Assembly (NCBI RefSeq): GCF_000327385.1
Contig: NW_008711014.1
Coordinates: 494,458 to 558,457 of the forward strand
DNA: 64,000 bases
Origin: Lottia gigantea
Taxonomy: Eukaryota; Mollusca; Gastropoda; Lottiidae
Reading direction: 5' to 3'
Part shown: piece after piece, positions 45,569-57,200 of the stretch
Layout: each line of letters starts with the position of its first letter
How positions within the stretch are numbered: the first letter of the stretch is position 1
Program-made: the position numbers and the translations under genes
Notes under the pieces: model-generated
Databases searched by the model: none
Seen by the model: the letters and a program-made list of their open reading frames with translations, nothing else
What the model was told of the DNA's origin: nothing

Positions 45569-47086
45569 ATGGAGAACTTCATCAAGTGTTTTATATTTAC
45601 TGTATTTCTAATGGTAACAGGTGTTGCTCCCGCGAAAATATTATACGTCGGAATACCTTTTTATAGTCATTTCCGTAACGTGGCTTTTATAGGTGATGAA
45701 TTAACGAATCGTGGTCATGAAGTGTGGATGACTGCTCCACCTTCATTGGCGCAAAAGTTGAAACTGAGAGAAAGGAAAATGAGAGTGACAAAATTTGGGG
45801 ATGCCGAAGCCCTTGATCGCGACACTGATGCATGTTCAGATGGAATTGCTACCTCTTATCTGCTGACGGGAAAACGACCTTTACCATTCGAACAATATAA
45901 AGCTTTACAACATAGAATGCTTAATGACAGTATGCTGCTCTCCGATATTAAAGAACAAAACTTTGATCTAATGATTGTTGACAGCACCCCGATAGCCGCC
46001 ATGTTGGTTTTGATCCCTTATAAATTTAATGTTCCGTTTATACTGTGCGGTGCTTATTACGATCCTTTAGCACTTCGAGTCCCGTTCTCACCAGCTGTTA
46101 CTCCTTTTGAAATATTGGAAAATACTGATAGAATGACATTTTACCAGCGATTTAGTAGCGCCATGTGGCATTTACACATAACGTATTACAGTCCCTTTTC
46201 GTACGCAAACGCCGCTGGAAGGTATGTACCCGAAAAACCAAACCTGTGCATTGTGGATATTATAAAGAAAACGGAATTAGTATTATATGAGTACAGCATA
46301 TTGTTAAAATATCCCCAGCCAACAATGCCAAATATAGTACTTTTAGGGGACGTAACTCCATCAAGCGACACCCAGATTCCGAACAATTTCAAAAAATTCT
46401 TGGATAGATCTAAGAATGGAGTTGTATTAGTTTCCTTTGGAAGTTTAGCAAGTGCTGGCGACAAACCAGTATTTAAGAAACTTGTATCCGCTTTCAAACG
46501 AACTAAATACAACTACATCATAAAAGGAGAATTCACTCAAAGTGATGATCAAATTTTAGCTGAGAACTGGATACCACAATCATCGTTATTAAAACATGCC
46601 AATATCAAACTATTTATAACTCATTGTGGAGCCAATGGAATTAGAGAAGCTATTATCGGTGGAGTTCCTATGTTAGGGTTTCCATTATTTGCAGAACAAC
46701 CAGGAAATGCGTTCAAAATGCAATCCCGTGGATTTGGTATTAAAATGGATTTATATTGGGATAATGAAGATGATATTGTAAAATCGATCAATGAAATAAT
46801 AGAGAATCCTCAATATAAAAACACGGTGAAACGAGCATCAGAATTTATGAATGCTCAGAAAGGTAATGCTACACTAGAAGCAGTATTTTGGATAGAAACT
46901 ATTTTAAAATTTGGTGGTGAATATTTACGGTCTGCTGGTGTAGATATACCACTGTATCAATATTTGTTATTAGATGTTATATTTGTATTAATCTGTATTA
47001 TCATAGTTGTTATTCTTATTATGTATCTTATTTGTAAATGTATTTGTAACAGAATGTGTTCTAAAACTAAGACTAAAAGGGAATGA
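45569..47086 (+). CDS. UDP-glycosyltransferase D, intronless coding, mosaic
   Basis: 505 residues from the ATG at 45569. An in-frame ATG at 45512 exists, but a strong acceptor (tttttttcttccag, ending 45539) lies between the two, so the upstream one is probably intronic and the 5' UTR spliced. A signal peptide, YSHFRN with the catalytic His, DLMIVDSTP with Asp, the donor signature with FITHCGANG, a membrane span and the KTKRE tail are present. Residues 1-270 are only about half identical to UGT B and C, while 271-505 differ from each at about five positions. In that half it shares SDDQ and the SKTKTKRE tail with C but FKMQ with B, plus its own SLASAGDK. This points to gene conversion of the donor-binding half. 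Confidence 0.93.
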   Translation: MENFIKCFIFTVFLMVTGVAPAKILYVGIPFYSHFRNVAFIGDELTNRGHEVWMTAPPSLAQKLKLRERKMRVTKFGDAEALDRDTDACSDGIATSYLLTGKRPLPFEQYKALQHRMLNDSMLLSDIKEQNFDLMIVDSTPIAAMLVLIPYKFNVPFILCGAYYDPLALRVPFSPAVTPFEILENTDRMTFYQRFSSAMWHLHITYYSPFSYANAAGRYVPEKPNLCIVDIIKKTELVLYEYSILLKYPQPTMPNIVLLGDVTPSSDTQIPNNFKKFLDRSKNGVVLVSFGSLASAGDKPVFKKLVSAFKRTKYNYIIKGEFTQSDDQILAENWIPQSSLLKHANIKLFITHCGANGIREAIIGGVPMLGFPLFAEQPGNAFKMQSRGFGIKMDLYWDNEDDIVKSINEIIENPQYKNTVKRASEFMNAQKGNATLEAVFWIETILKFGGEYLRSAGVDIPLYQYLLLDVIFVLICIIIVVILIMYLICKCICNRMCSKTKTKRE

Positions 47087-47118
47087 TATATCTGTTGGAT
47101 CATTTTTGTAAATAGAAA

Positions 47119-47124
47119 ATTAAA
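47119..47124 (+). terminator. Polyadenylation signal of UGT D
   Basis: ATTAAA lies about 33 bases past the stop codon. Confidence 0.45.
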
Positions 47125-47190
47125 ATATGTGACATCTTATAGAAATAGTGCCCTAAATTTCTCTTATTACAAACTGCATCTCTCCCCTTT

Positions 47191-47460
47191 GGTCGAAGTC
47201 GAGGTGGCTAATCAGTCGCTTGCTCGCTAACCTGAAGGTCCAGGGTTCAATCCTGGCATAGATCGCTTTCCCCCTTTTCAATTATGCAGGTCGGAGAGGC
47301 TTACATGGAAAAGCGTCGAGTCGATAGGATGGGACAAATAAACGAAGCCCCGTTTGCTAGGGGCTGTACACGTTAAAAATCCCCCTACACCTAGAAATCG
47401 AAAAAGAGGAGACTTATGTCGCTGTCCTGGCAAAATTTACCTCAATACAAAAAAGCATCT
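47191..47460 (+). mobile_element. tRNA-derived SINE, most complete copy
   Basis: The head resembles a tRNA gene: an A-box-like ggtggctaatcagtc (from 47204) and a B box ggttcaatcc (47244-47253) inside a closed T stem (ccagg..cctgg). The body follows with acatggaaaagcgtcgagtc, acaaataaacgaagccccgt, gggctgtacacgttaaa and aaaagaggagacttatg. The 3' gtgcag tail is missing. RNA polymerase III promotion is inferred from the boxes. Confidence 0.75.
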
Positions 47461-47574
47461 TCTTGTGAAATATTACGATATATAACCTTCTATAGCTTTA
47501 TCCAGAATTCTCATTGAAAACTTTCCTTAACGTTACACGAAAGCTTTACAGAATTCGGTGATAAAAATGAAGAC

Positions 47575-48075
47575 AGCATGTATATAGACTTGAATTTGTA
47601 ATATTGAAAATCATTGAATTAGAATATTTTGGCTAGAGTTTTCAGTCTCAAACCTTAGGAAATTCAGTGATCAAGAATGGCTGGGACTAGAAATATATAT
47701 TACTTTTATCGAGCTTGAATGTTAATGTTAATCATTGAATTGGAATATTTCGACAAGCGTTTTGATCTTCAAAACCTGAAAGAATCGATACAGTGATTTG
47801 AATGAAGAGTTGACAACATGTATATAGACTTTGAATGTGTAATATTGAAAATCATTGCATCTGGATATGTCGACTAGAGTCTTCAGTTTCCAAAATTACA
47901 GAATTCGTCGATCAAAAATGGCAGGGACTAGAATATATTTTTAGACATCGCATATATCGACTTTGAATGTGTTATTTCGACAATCATTGAATGGTAATAA
48001 TTCGACTAGAGTTTGCAGTTTCAAAATTTTCAGAATTAGGTGATCAATCATGACAGGGTCTAGAAAGTAGAATTT
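47575..48075. repeat. Diverged tandem repeat, about four units of 115-135 bp
   Basis: Units start with a cttgaat.tgtaatattgaaa-like phrase near 47589, 47713, 47827 and 47960. Each then has aatcattgaat, a cgactagagtttt.cagt phrase and a gtgatcaa.aatg.cagggactag phrase. The copies are strongly diverged. Confidence 0.7.
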
Positions 48076-48842
48076 TTAGATATTTCGACTTGTAATGTTG
48101 AGTTTTCAGTTTTTTGTTGTCTTAATATTTTATTTGTGATCAGTTCCCTCCCTTAGAATTATCAGTCATCAATTTTTTATTTGTACCTTCCTATTTGTCC
48201 TGTTTGTTGTGTATGTTGAACATCAATGGTGGGTCCGGGCAAGGTATACGTACTCTTCTAGACACTTGATACCACTCTTCATTATGAAATACTTATGTTT
48301 GATATAATTTCTCATGTAAAAAGTTCATAAGCTGCGACCGATGATTCAACAAAATGTTTCTTTGGATTTCGGGTTATTTTTTTTTTTGCGGTTCGGATCG
48401 TTAGTAGTTGGTTTATTTATTTCAAACCTAACAGAATTGTGTGATCGAGAATGACAGTATCCAGAATGAAGAGTGGAATATTCACTAGAAGATAGTTGTA
48501 GAAAGATTGATTATAAGAAATGGGTAATTTATTGATGTTGAAATGTATCATTTTGATTATCTAACTCATTATTTGTACAAGTCATGAATAGAAATGAGTT
48601 TTATGATTACACTGGCAATTCTCTGTCCATTAAACCCTAGTGTTTATCGACAAAATAACTGCGACTCACATTTTCCGCTCTAGTCATTTGGTGGAATATT
48701 CTTGGAACGGTGTCAAATCTCGAAATCAGACCAATATGTAAAATGACACTTGGTGCAAACATACTTCAGAAATTTTGTCAAGAAAATTGATTTTTGTCAA
48801 CTTTACAATCTGGAAAGATCTTTGCAATCAGAGTTTAAAAAC
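48076..48842. other. Intergenic, nothing recognised
   Basis: AT-rich sequence with no gene or clear repeat. Confidence 0.4.
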
Positions 48843-48905
48843 ATCCTACATTTCTGTACCTAATTGGGCTAATGAAGACGGGCATCGTTTAGAAAATTAA
48901 ACTGC
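48843..48905 (-). mobile_element. SINE tail fragment
   Basis: The sequence ctacatttctgtacctaatt then gggctaatgaagacgggca is the reverse complement of the SINE 3' region. Confidence 0.5.
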
Positions 48906-48990
48906 GTTCCCAGGGATATTTTTTAGTACATAATTTGCAAGAAATTCAGTTAAAACGTACCATTCAATAAAGGTAACGACAGCATATAGT

Positions 48991-49164
48991 CAGTGGTTCA
49001 CAACCTATTTCAGCCATTACAATCGTGGATCAATAACGTGGACCTTTCACACCCCAAATATTTTTTCATCCACAAATTGTTCTCCTACCCCAGATTGCCA
49101 CACCCCTGACACTCTAGTCCCACACCCCTTAGGGGGTGAAAACACCCCAGGTTGAGAACCAGGG
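48991..49164. mobile_element. hAT-type MITE, 174 bp
   Basis: The left end CAGTGGTTCACAACCT is mirrored by AGGTTGAGAACCAGGG at the right. The flanks gcatatag and gcataggc resemble each other only loosely, so the target duplication is uncertain. The CAGTGGTTCTCAACCT type of end is common among hAT elements of animals. Confidence 0.65.
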
Positions 49165-49551
49165 GCATAGGCAGTACATTAATGATAATTGATAATGCCA
49201 CGAATAGCTGAGCCCAATCAATTCCAAGCTGTCATAAAAGTTGAAAAATTTTAAAATGTAAAAGTAACCTGGACATTACCTCATGGGCCAGACGATGGTG
49301 TAATCGTTATCTAAATATAATGATATATTTTAATTGAGAAATCTTTAATAAGACTTGACGTAATCCGATCTAAAATGACATTCTGCCTGCAGTCAATTTT
49401 CTGCTAATAAACCTGTTTAGCACATCAATGGAATCACACGGCGTCAAACAAACCATATCTATTGTTATTTATATCATTATTCCTCTTCAATAGATTATAT
49501 TAACATAACATGTCATATCTTTGCAGCAGATATTATAAAGTTGTTTTCCAT

Positions 49552-49700
49552 TTTCCTACTTTTCTGCACCTCATGGGCTAATGAAGACGAGCAACGCCAT
49601 GCAATGTTCAATGAGGACAATTTTGCCAGAACAGCGGCATTCGCATAATATATTTCGATTTCCATCTGTTGGGGATCTTAAACATGCACAGTCTGTAGCT
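49552..49700 (-). mobile_element. SINE copy, 3' body
   Basis: The sequence ctacttttctgcacctcatg, gggctaatgaagacgagcaa, attttgccagaacagcgg and aacatgcacagtctgtagct is the reverse complement of the SINE body and tail. Confidence 0.7.
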
Positions 49701-51249
49701 GTGTAATGGGTAAAACACACTCTTTGGGGAAACACCAAATTTTGAACATGTGAATTAATGTTAGATAAAATCAGAAGTAAATGGGCCCAGGGCTAACAAT
49801 TTAACAGCCCCGGCTAATAGGTATTTAGACGATGCACGCTACAGTCTTCACGAAATAAATAATTCAGTTAACAGGAGTCAAGCTGTCCACCAAATGAATA
49901 TAAATATATCTTTAATGCACTCGAATATTGAATAAACTTCCAAGCACTTCGGTTCTAGAACTGAAACAAGGCATGTGTAGGTTGGTTACATCCATTTATC
50001 AGGCGTTTCAATTCCGCCACTTATAAGCAAGTTATGAGTTCAAGTACATTGTACAGTGGAATGAAATGATATGAATGTTTTTCACATCCAAGTTGTCTGC
50101 TCTTCATGTCGAGAAGCAAGATATTTCAGGGTTGTATCTTTGAAGTCTTTATATCTGAATATAAAAAAGGTGTGTTTTGATATTTCTAAATGGACTGTTG
50201 GACCCATGATCACATTTTCCACAATACAATATATACCACGTTATCATTGTCCATTTCCTACGTGATCTGGACAATAAGTTTCTACCTACTGGAAGACGGG
50301 AAACAAATATAATTCTTACCTTTTGAATGGTAATTCTGTGTCTTTTATTAAAGTGATATTGGAATTCGTGTACTGCCTATGGGGTCATAACTGTTTTGAA
50401 ATGACAGTAGTGTCAATCCTTTTCGTCAGTTACGCATTTGAATGTGTTCCTCACTGTTCCTTAATTGTTTCTTAACATTAATTATATGATAATATTCAAA
50501 GACCCTTACGAAAGGTAGAAATCGGAAAAGGAAAAAATAAATGCAAAATGACGCTACTGTTATTGCGATATTACCGGGTTCATTCAAAATCGTGTCCAAA
50601 TGTATGGAAAAAAATATCCAAAATAGTTTAAAGCCAAGATGTCAATGCTCCCTGTTTGGTCACCCCCCTATCGAAGTCAAACACCTGCGTGTATCGAAGC
50701 CTGAAGCTTTAGAAGGTATTATTGTCACCTAAAAGGCTATTTTGAACTATATTACAAAATATCTTTAAAACAGAATATTATAAATAACCAAACTGTCACA
50801 AACGTTGACAATAACGATGGGACATTGGCCTATCGACCGGCTTTATAAATCAAGGAACTATTTAATTCTTGTCGAGACTGACCATTGAAACATTAGTTAT
50901 TCTACTGAAACTAAGCAGAGTCTAGAAAAACGGTTATTTCCTAGCTTAGCCTCATCTTATACATAAAGATGGGTTTATACAAATTTGGCGGGAGAATGTC
51001 TCACTTCTTACTATCAATCTAATGACGTTTGCCTGCTAATTAACCATTTCATTACATTGTGACCGATCGATTACGACTACATGCATTTTCATGGTTTCCG
51101 AAATTGGAACTGGATTCTTCAACAGACGATATTTGTTTGGCCAAGTAGGCAGATGAGCGGAAGAAAGCGCGCGAAATTATTCTGGACGTCTGTTTCAATA
51201 AGAGTTTATGTTATTATAAAGTTATAACGTGTTATTTTTATAAAAAAAA
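49701..51249. other. Upstream region of the SLC6 gene
   Basis: No further gene was seen. Short frames at 50071-50265 and 50541-50732 are unsupported. The stretch just before 51250 should contain the 5' UTR and possibly the promoter, but I found no clear TATA box. Confidence 0.4.
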
Positions 51250-54200
51250 ATGTCGCCAGATCCAAAACTTCCAATGGTTATGGATGGAACTACTAAAATT
51301 ATAGAAAAACCGAGCGAGGAACCGGAGCGAGAAAGTTGGGGCAAAAAAACCGAGTTTTTATTGTCCGTTGTGGGATTTGCAGTAGATTTAGGAAATGTTT
51401 GGCGGTTTCCTTATATTTGTTTTAAAAATGGTGGTGGTAAGCATTTTTAATCATTTTATTTCTGTTTTTTTTTCTTCATTAGTCCTGATTACTCCATTTC
51501 ATGCTCTTTCATGTTTCATATTGACAATTATCAAAGGTTACAGTTTAAACAAAGTTGCGACGTGTTCCCAACATCTTCTGGGAATTGAATAAATTCATTT
51601 GATACCATTTCTAAATCTTATTGAAGACCTTTTTTTGTACAGCAAGGCCTACGTTTTTTATAACGGACCTCTCGGAAAATACTTCATCTGTTAAACATTT
51701 TGAAAAAAAAGTTGGGAAATTCAATTTTAAAGTATCTTGATAGCCATGGAAAGCAAATTGTGAAACCTTAAGTCTGGTGTCAATGAGACAATGTGTCACA
51801 TTAAGATAGTAAAAATAACATATAAGATATAAGATATCTATAATTTTTTATGTACTTATGTTATTTCATATATCACCACAAATACGCCGGGTTTAGGTTC
51901 TCAAAGTTATTAATATGTTGAAAATATAGGAAATTAATGTAATACAATTTACGTTCTTTTCAAATACTAAGCTTACTTCGAAAAATTATCATAAAATGTA
52001 TACATTTATGTATGAATCTGCTGCATTAGATTAAAAATGCTCTTCATTATTATCAATATTCCCTTAATTCTTTCCCTCATAGCACACTGCATGGCTTTGT
52101 CCGTCTTTCTTATTCCAATGAAGAACATAAATCCAGGAAGTAAAATTCTATTCAACTTTTGCTTAACATGCGTTGTACTGAAAAAAGAAGGAATATTTCA
52201 GAAGTCAAAAAGTAAGATCCGTGACGATTGTTGCTCTGGCACGCTCTGCTGTTAAATATGACATTTTAAATTGATCTAATGATATTACTGTACATGATAT
52301 TACTGTTGATATGGTTAATTATCTATTCTCATTAATCAAATTGACTCGTGTGATTCTATAGAAAACAATAAATCCAATACTTAAGCAAATATCAGTTTCG
52401 TGGGGACGATTCTAAGAAATTTCCATGGTCATAGGCTAAGCGTTGGGGTGAGGGAGATAAAGTATAAAAAAAATTCAAAAATTGCCGGAGTCATTATAGA
52501 GAAATATTTTCATGTAAAAATGTTCAGAAAATATTGGAAAATAACAGTTTAAAGGACTTCTTGTCGTTTTCAAATTGACAGTAGAGTGCTGTGTTTAGTC
52601 TCAAAAGTTAATTCAACTTAATGAATATTATATTTTTCACAATTTTACGAACAATTTCTGTAATTATGCTTATCTATATTTGTAAATAGGGTAAGGTTTT
52701 TAACAATTATTTTGCAATATTTCTGATAATAGATTCACCTCTATTTAAGGGATTTATGACGTCAAAAAGTTATAATTATACATACGTTACAAGAGATTGG
52801 GAATCACGACCTAACAAATTCTTGGTAATTGGAAATTTGAACAATATCCGGTGTGGAGGAAAAACTTGTTATTGTTATAATGAAAATTGTATAAATCCAA
52901 TGGCTGTCAAATAATAGAAAAAATAATGTCGTTTCGTTTAAACTACATTTCTACCTACGCTAATAAGCTAAAAATTATTTCGACATATCTGTCTGAAGCT
53001 CTTCCAGATTAGGTGGCTCAATAAAATTTCCAATCAATGACATATAATAGATAATATTTCAAAATAAAAATATTTTGTTTGAATTTTGGAGGAAAAAACC
53101 AATTAACTCCCTGTTTCTTATAGTTCTAATTATTACGACCTACACATATAACCGGAAGCGATACTTGACTCTGTCTATCAGCCTGTCAGTTGTACGATTT
53201 TGATTGTGCAATAATTTGTTACCTTAAGCTACGTTACTGAGTGTAGGTTCATCCCAGGAAGTTCCATCTTCACAATGGTCAAGTTATTACGAAATTTGTC
53301 TTAAACCTTGACTACAAAAGCCACCTTAAGATTCCTTAATTCAGCGTTCATTTATCTTTCAGCTTTCAAAAAGCGTCTTCTTTTACCTTCACATACAAAT
53401 TAAAATGATACTCGCTCAGCGAGGAAACCCTAAGCACAGCAGAGTGTTTGCCAAAGCAGAGAACAAATTTGACAGTGCTGTGGTGCATTTGAGCAGAAAT
53501 CGCAAACTCTATCCGCAAACATGTATAAGTTAATCAAACTCCAATAGGAATGATTTCAAAAGCACACAACTGAACACAAGCCTTGTATTTTGTTCTGAAC
53601 AGACATTGAGCTACGCCCATGCTCGCTTGTTTGATTTGTTGGGTTTTGACATCGACGTGAATGGAGCTCGAATCGACCATGAAGATGCGTAGTTGAATCT
53701 AAAATCAATTAGACTTAAATGGACCACCGGCAACAGGCAATTTTTGGTGAAAGTGTACTAAATTGCAGAGCATATTTTGAAATGGTTATTTCATATTCTG
53801 AACGAAGAGTTGAAGCGAAAACCGAACGTTTTTTTGAGAAAAAAAGGGACATATTCGCCTTTGTCGGGGGGTGATGGGGGTTTTGAATATATGTAAATAG
53901 TCTTCAGAAGTACTACAAATGTACGAAAATCACATAATTCCTTCAAAAAACCTCAAGCTAGGAATTTCTCTTTCATTTTCTATATGTGTCTTTTCTATAC
54001 ATGGCAGAACCTCGCGAAATGACGAGTAGTCTTTTTTAAACTTTCTAACACAGATTTTAAGACTCAAATTTCGACGGTGACCTGTGAACATTATTACCGC
54101 TTAGTTGAGCAAAACAAAATGCTGTTTCTGAGACTAAGATACGATTGGTCAAACGGATAGTGAAACTCAATCCTTTAATAACCAAATACAGAATTTCAGA

Positions 54201-57200
54201 TACACAATCCTCACCAGGTCATCTAGCTTTACAATGAGGAAAAATTCCAAAATGACCATTAAGCATATGATGACAGTTATAAGTAAGCAAAGACAATGAA
54301 CTTCAGTGGGAAGTTGACAACGGAAACATTCTACAAAACAAAGACAATCAACTCATATCTTGATTTAAATGGGTTAATAAACCAGTGATCCTAATTTAAA
54401 AACAATATGGCGATATGAAAATCTAATCAACTGTTAATAATCAAACTTGACAATGACATTATTTGTTACTGTATATAGATCCTAAAGTCACAATATTACC
54501 AATTAATTCACATTCCAGAAAGAAACGAAATGGAATTATATGTCCCATTTCTCTGCACAACATTATACATCGGTCTGGTAAGACAGCCCTGGAAGCAATT
54601 ACGTGTATATGCTAACTTTGCCGATAAAAGTTCAATTTTGGAAAGTTAACCACGTTTCCAATAAAACTATCCTGATGATGCACTGTGAATCCTAAACGCA
54701 GGTCGACAGCATGTGTTGATCACGAGTCTATTATATTTAGAAAAATTCTAAACCTTCTCTTTACAGTTGTTTTCAACTCTGCTTGAATTATTGGTTCAAT
54801 GAATCTGAAAAGTAGCCTAAAGAGTGTAGAGTTACTCAGATTTCAGATGATTTCATGTATTTGATCTATTTTATTATTGTGTTTGGTAGTTTATATAGAT
54901 TACGTACTGTTTAGTTCATGGGTATATTTTGTTTTTGTTTTTATTCGTTTCGCAGTTCGGATTGTAAATGTTTGGTTTTTGTTTATTCCATGCCAAGCAA
55001 CCCGTTATGTTACTAACAAGCGCTCCATTAAGATTCACAATTCCTTCTACATTTCTATTTTACAGGTGCCTTTCTTATTCCATACCTTATTATGTTAGTA
55101 TTCGGTGGTTTACCTCTATTTTATATGGAACTAGCTCTTGGTCAATTTCAAAGATGTGGCTGCCTTACTGTATGGAACAGAATCTGTCCATTGTTCAAGG
55201 GTAAGTGCTATTCCGTTACTTTGTAGTGTCCATTTTCTGCATTGAGAAAGTGGGTACATAGGAATTGTACTGTACCTTTATTTCTCATATTTCATGTAAA
55301 AAGATTATTATTGTCACATCAAAAAATGGCGTTTTCAGACCCACCAGGCTCTTCTACACAAGGGATGTAGTGAGACGTATTTTGTAAGACTCAGGATTAT
55401 CTCAAGCTGTGAAGCATTCGAAATTCAGTTTCCATCATCTGTGGTTTTGTGGTGGAAAGTATGGTGAAGAAGATTTATCAAAACTTTATACTAGTCAGAG
55501 TTAAAGTCTCCGAAATCTAACGTTTGCATTATACATATTTACCACTTGAAACACAATTTACGCCTGATACGATGTCTATCTGAAACCGGAGATGACTTTG
55601 GTTTGCTTTGATACTTTTTATACTACGAAAACGTAGTTTTCAGAAGGAATGACACCGAATTTTACAAATTTACTGGAATAAGGACTAAAACATGTGGCAA
55701 TATTCAAGTTGTCAAGAATACTGTGAGTAACGGCAACATTTTATTGGTGATTTGATGGCAGCAGATCGTTGTTATAATGGAAGAATAAGCCTTTTATCAA
55801 CACATCTTGCACAAAACTAATTATTATTCAAATACCGGTGATCCTTTCTATAATTAGATATGTATCTTTCTACTTTCGTTTTACAATCTCTACATCTTAG
55901 TCTTCATTTTATTCCTTCAGATTTAGGTAGCCATAAAATTTAGGTCAGAGATCGTGAACCCAATGACTTCTGTGGTAGAAAGATGATCACGCTTGGTCAC
56001 TCCTAATGTTGAGATCTTATACCTTGTAACAAATTGCTGGTAGCTCATTTCATTTGCTTGTAAAATCAGTATAAGCCGTGTAAAGGGAAAGATGCTATCT
56101 TTGTGGATGCAGGGCCAGGTCCGTGGCCAGACTTGATTGTTCGGAGGGGTAAATAATATATCCGGAGGGACAATGGTGTATGGCATTTAGTTGCAATGGA
56201 ATTGGTGGGTCGTCGGAATTTTTTCAGGGGACAATCCACTTTGTGCCTTGCCCACCTGAAAGCTTCAGGTCTTTTCAGGCGACAAAAAAAAGGAAAACGT
56301 TTACAGGCACGTTGTTGGCTTTGTCATTTATTTCCATATTCAACTATGTCGTGGTCACTTTGATAATTTTGTTCAGTTGTTCAATATCAACTTGTGGGTT
56401 GTGGCTTGGATACGCATTATTATGTCTGGTGCATGTGATCACGTGTTTAACGAATACAATCCAGAGGATATCATCCTGTCAATGAATCTTAACAGTAATT
56501 TTTTTTCAGACGACTTAAAATAATTTTGATCATCACTGATACAACTGTCCATATTTGTCCTCATCAGTAGATATTTCTGGTATATCAGATGTTTTTACAA
56601 GTTTAATTTCCTCTCATTCTCAAGATTCGAGAGTTTATTTTAATTTAATGCATGAATAATCTCAAGTCTTACACTTTGATTTCAAATCGTCTGGGAACAA
56701 ATTCTCCTATCTAAATAGCTACATCAGTTAAAATAATGTACCACAATGTTATTTACTGAATGGACTCCCTGTGCTGAGTTGTTGGTGAAGATCAAACTCA
56801 GTAAAGTACTAAGACTCAAGAAATGTTTTTATGTAAAAGCTTTTTTGAACATAAACGTCAAGATTGGTGGCATTGTACTACAGTCGAGATGGATGGTGCT
56901 TACAATTTTCGTGTATCAATCTGCTAGTTGGACACAATCATGTGTATATGATGCTAGTAGAACTATCTAAACATAACTATCAATGGCTATATAAGAATCG
57001 TTAATTTTTAAACTACACTAGTGCATTAGTAGAAAAATACAATTTACTTTTTTTATTCTGAATTTTTCTCAATATTGAAATAATGACTTGTCCCACACAT
57101 TTAGATCAAGAAATTAATTGAAGTAATCGACAAGAAAGATAAGGGTATTTCCTTATTCAGAAAAAAATCTATTTTTCTCGTTCGACATTTAGTTTATTGA

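Noticed and set aside
47191-47265. Stand-alone tRNA gene
   Set aside because: The B box and T stem are good, but the head runs straight into the SINE body and the acceptor and anticodon stems do not close cleanly.
50984-50993. E2F-like TTTGGCGGGA upstream of the SLC6 gene
   Set aside because: A single short motif about 260 bases from the ATG without other promoter evidence.
56180-56485. 101-codon frame in SLC6 intron 2
   Set aside because: No similarity, no splice context and unremarkable composition; likely chance.
56540-56572. Third hammerhead candidate on minus (CTGATGAGGAC)
   Set aside because: The following bases cannot form stem II and no GAAA is present.
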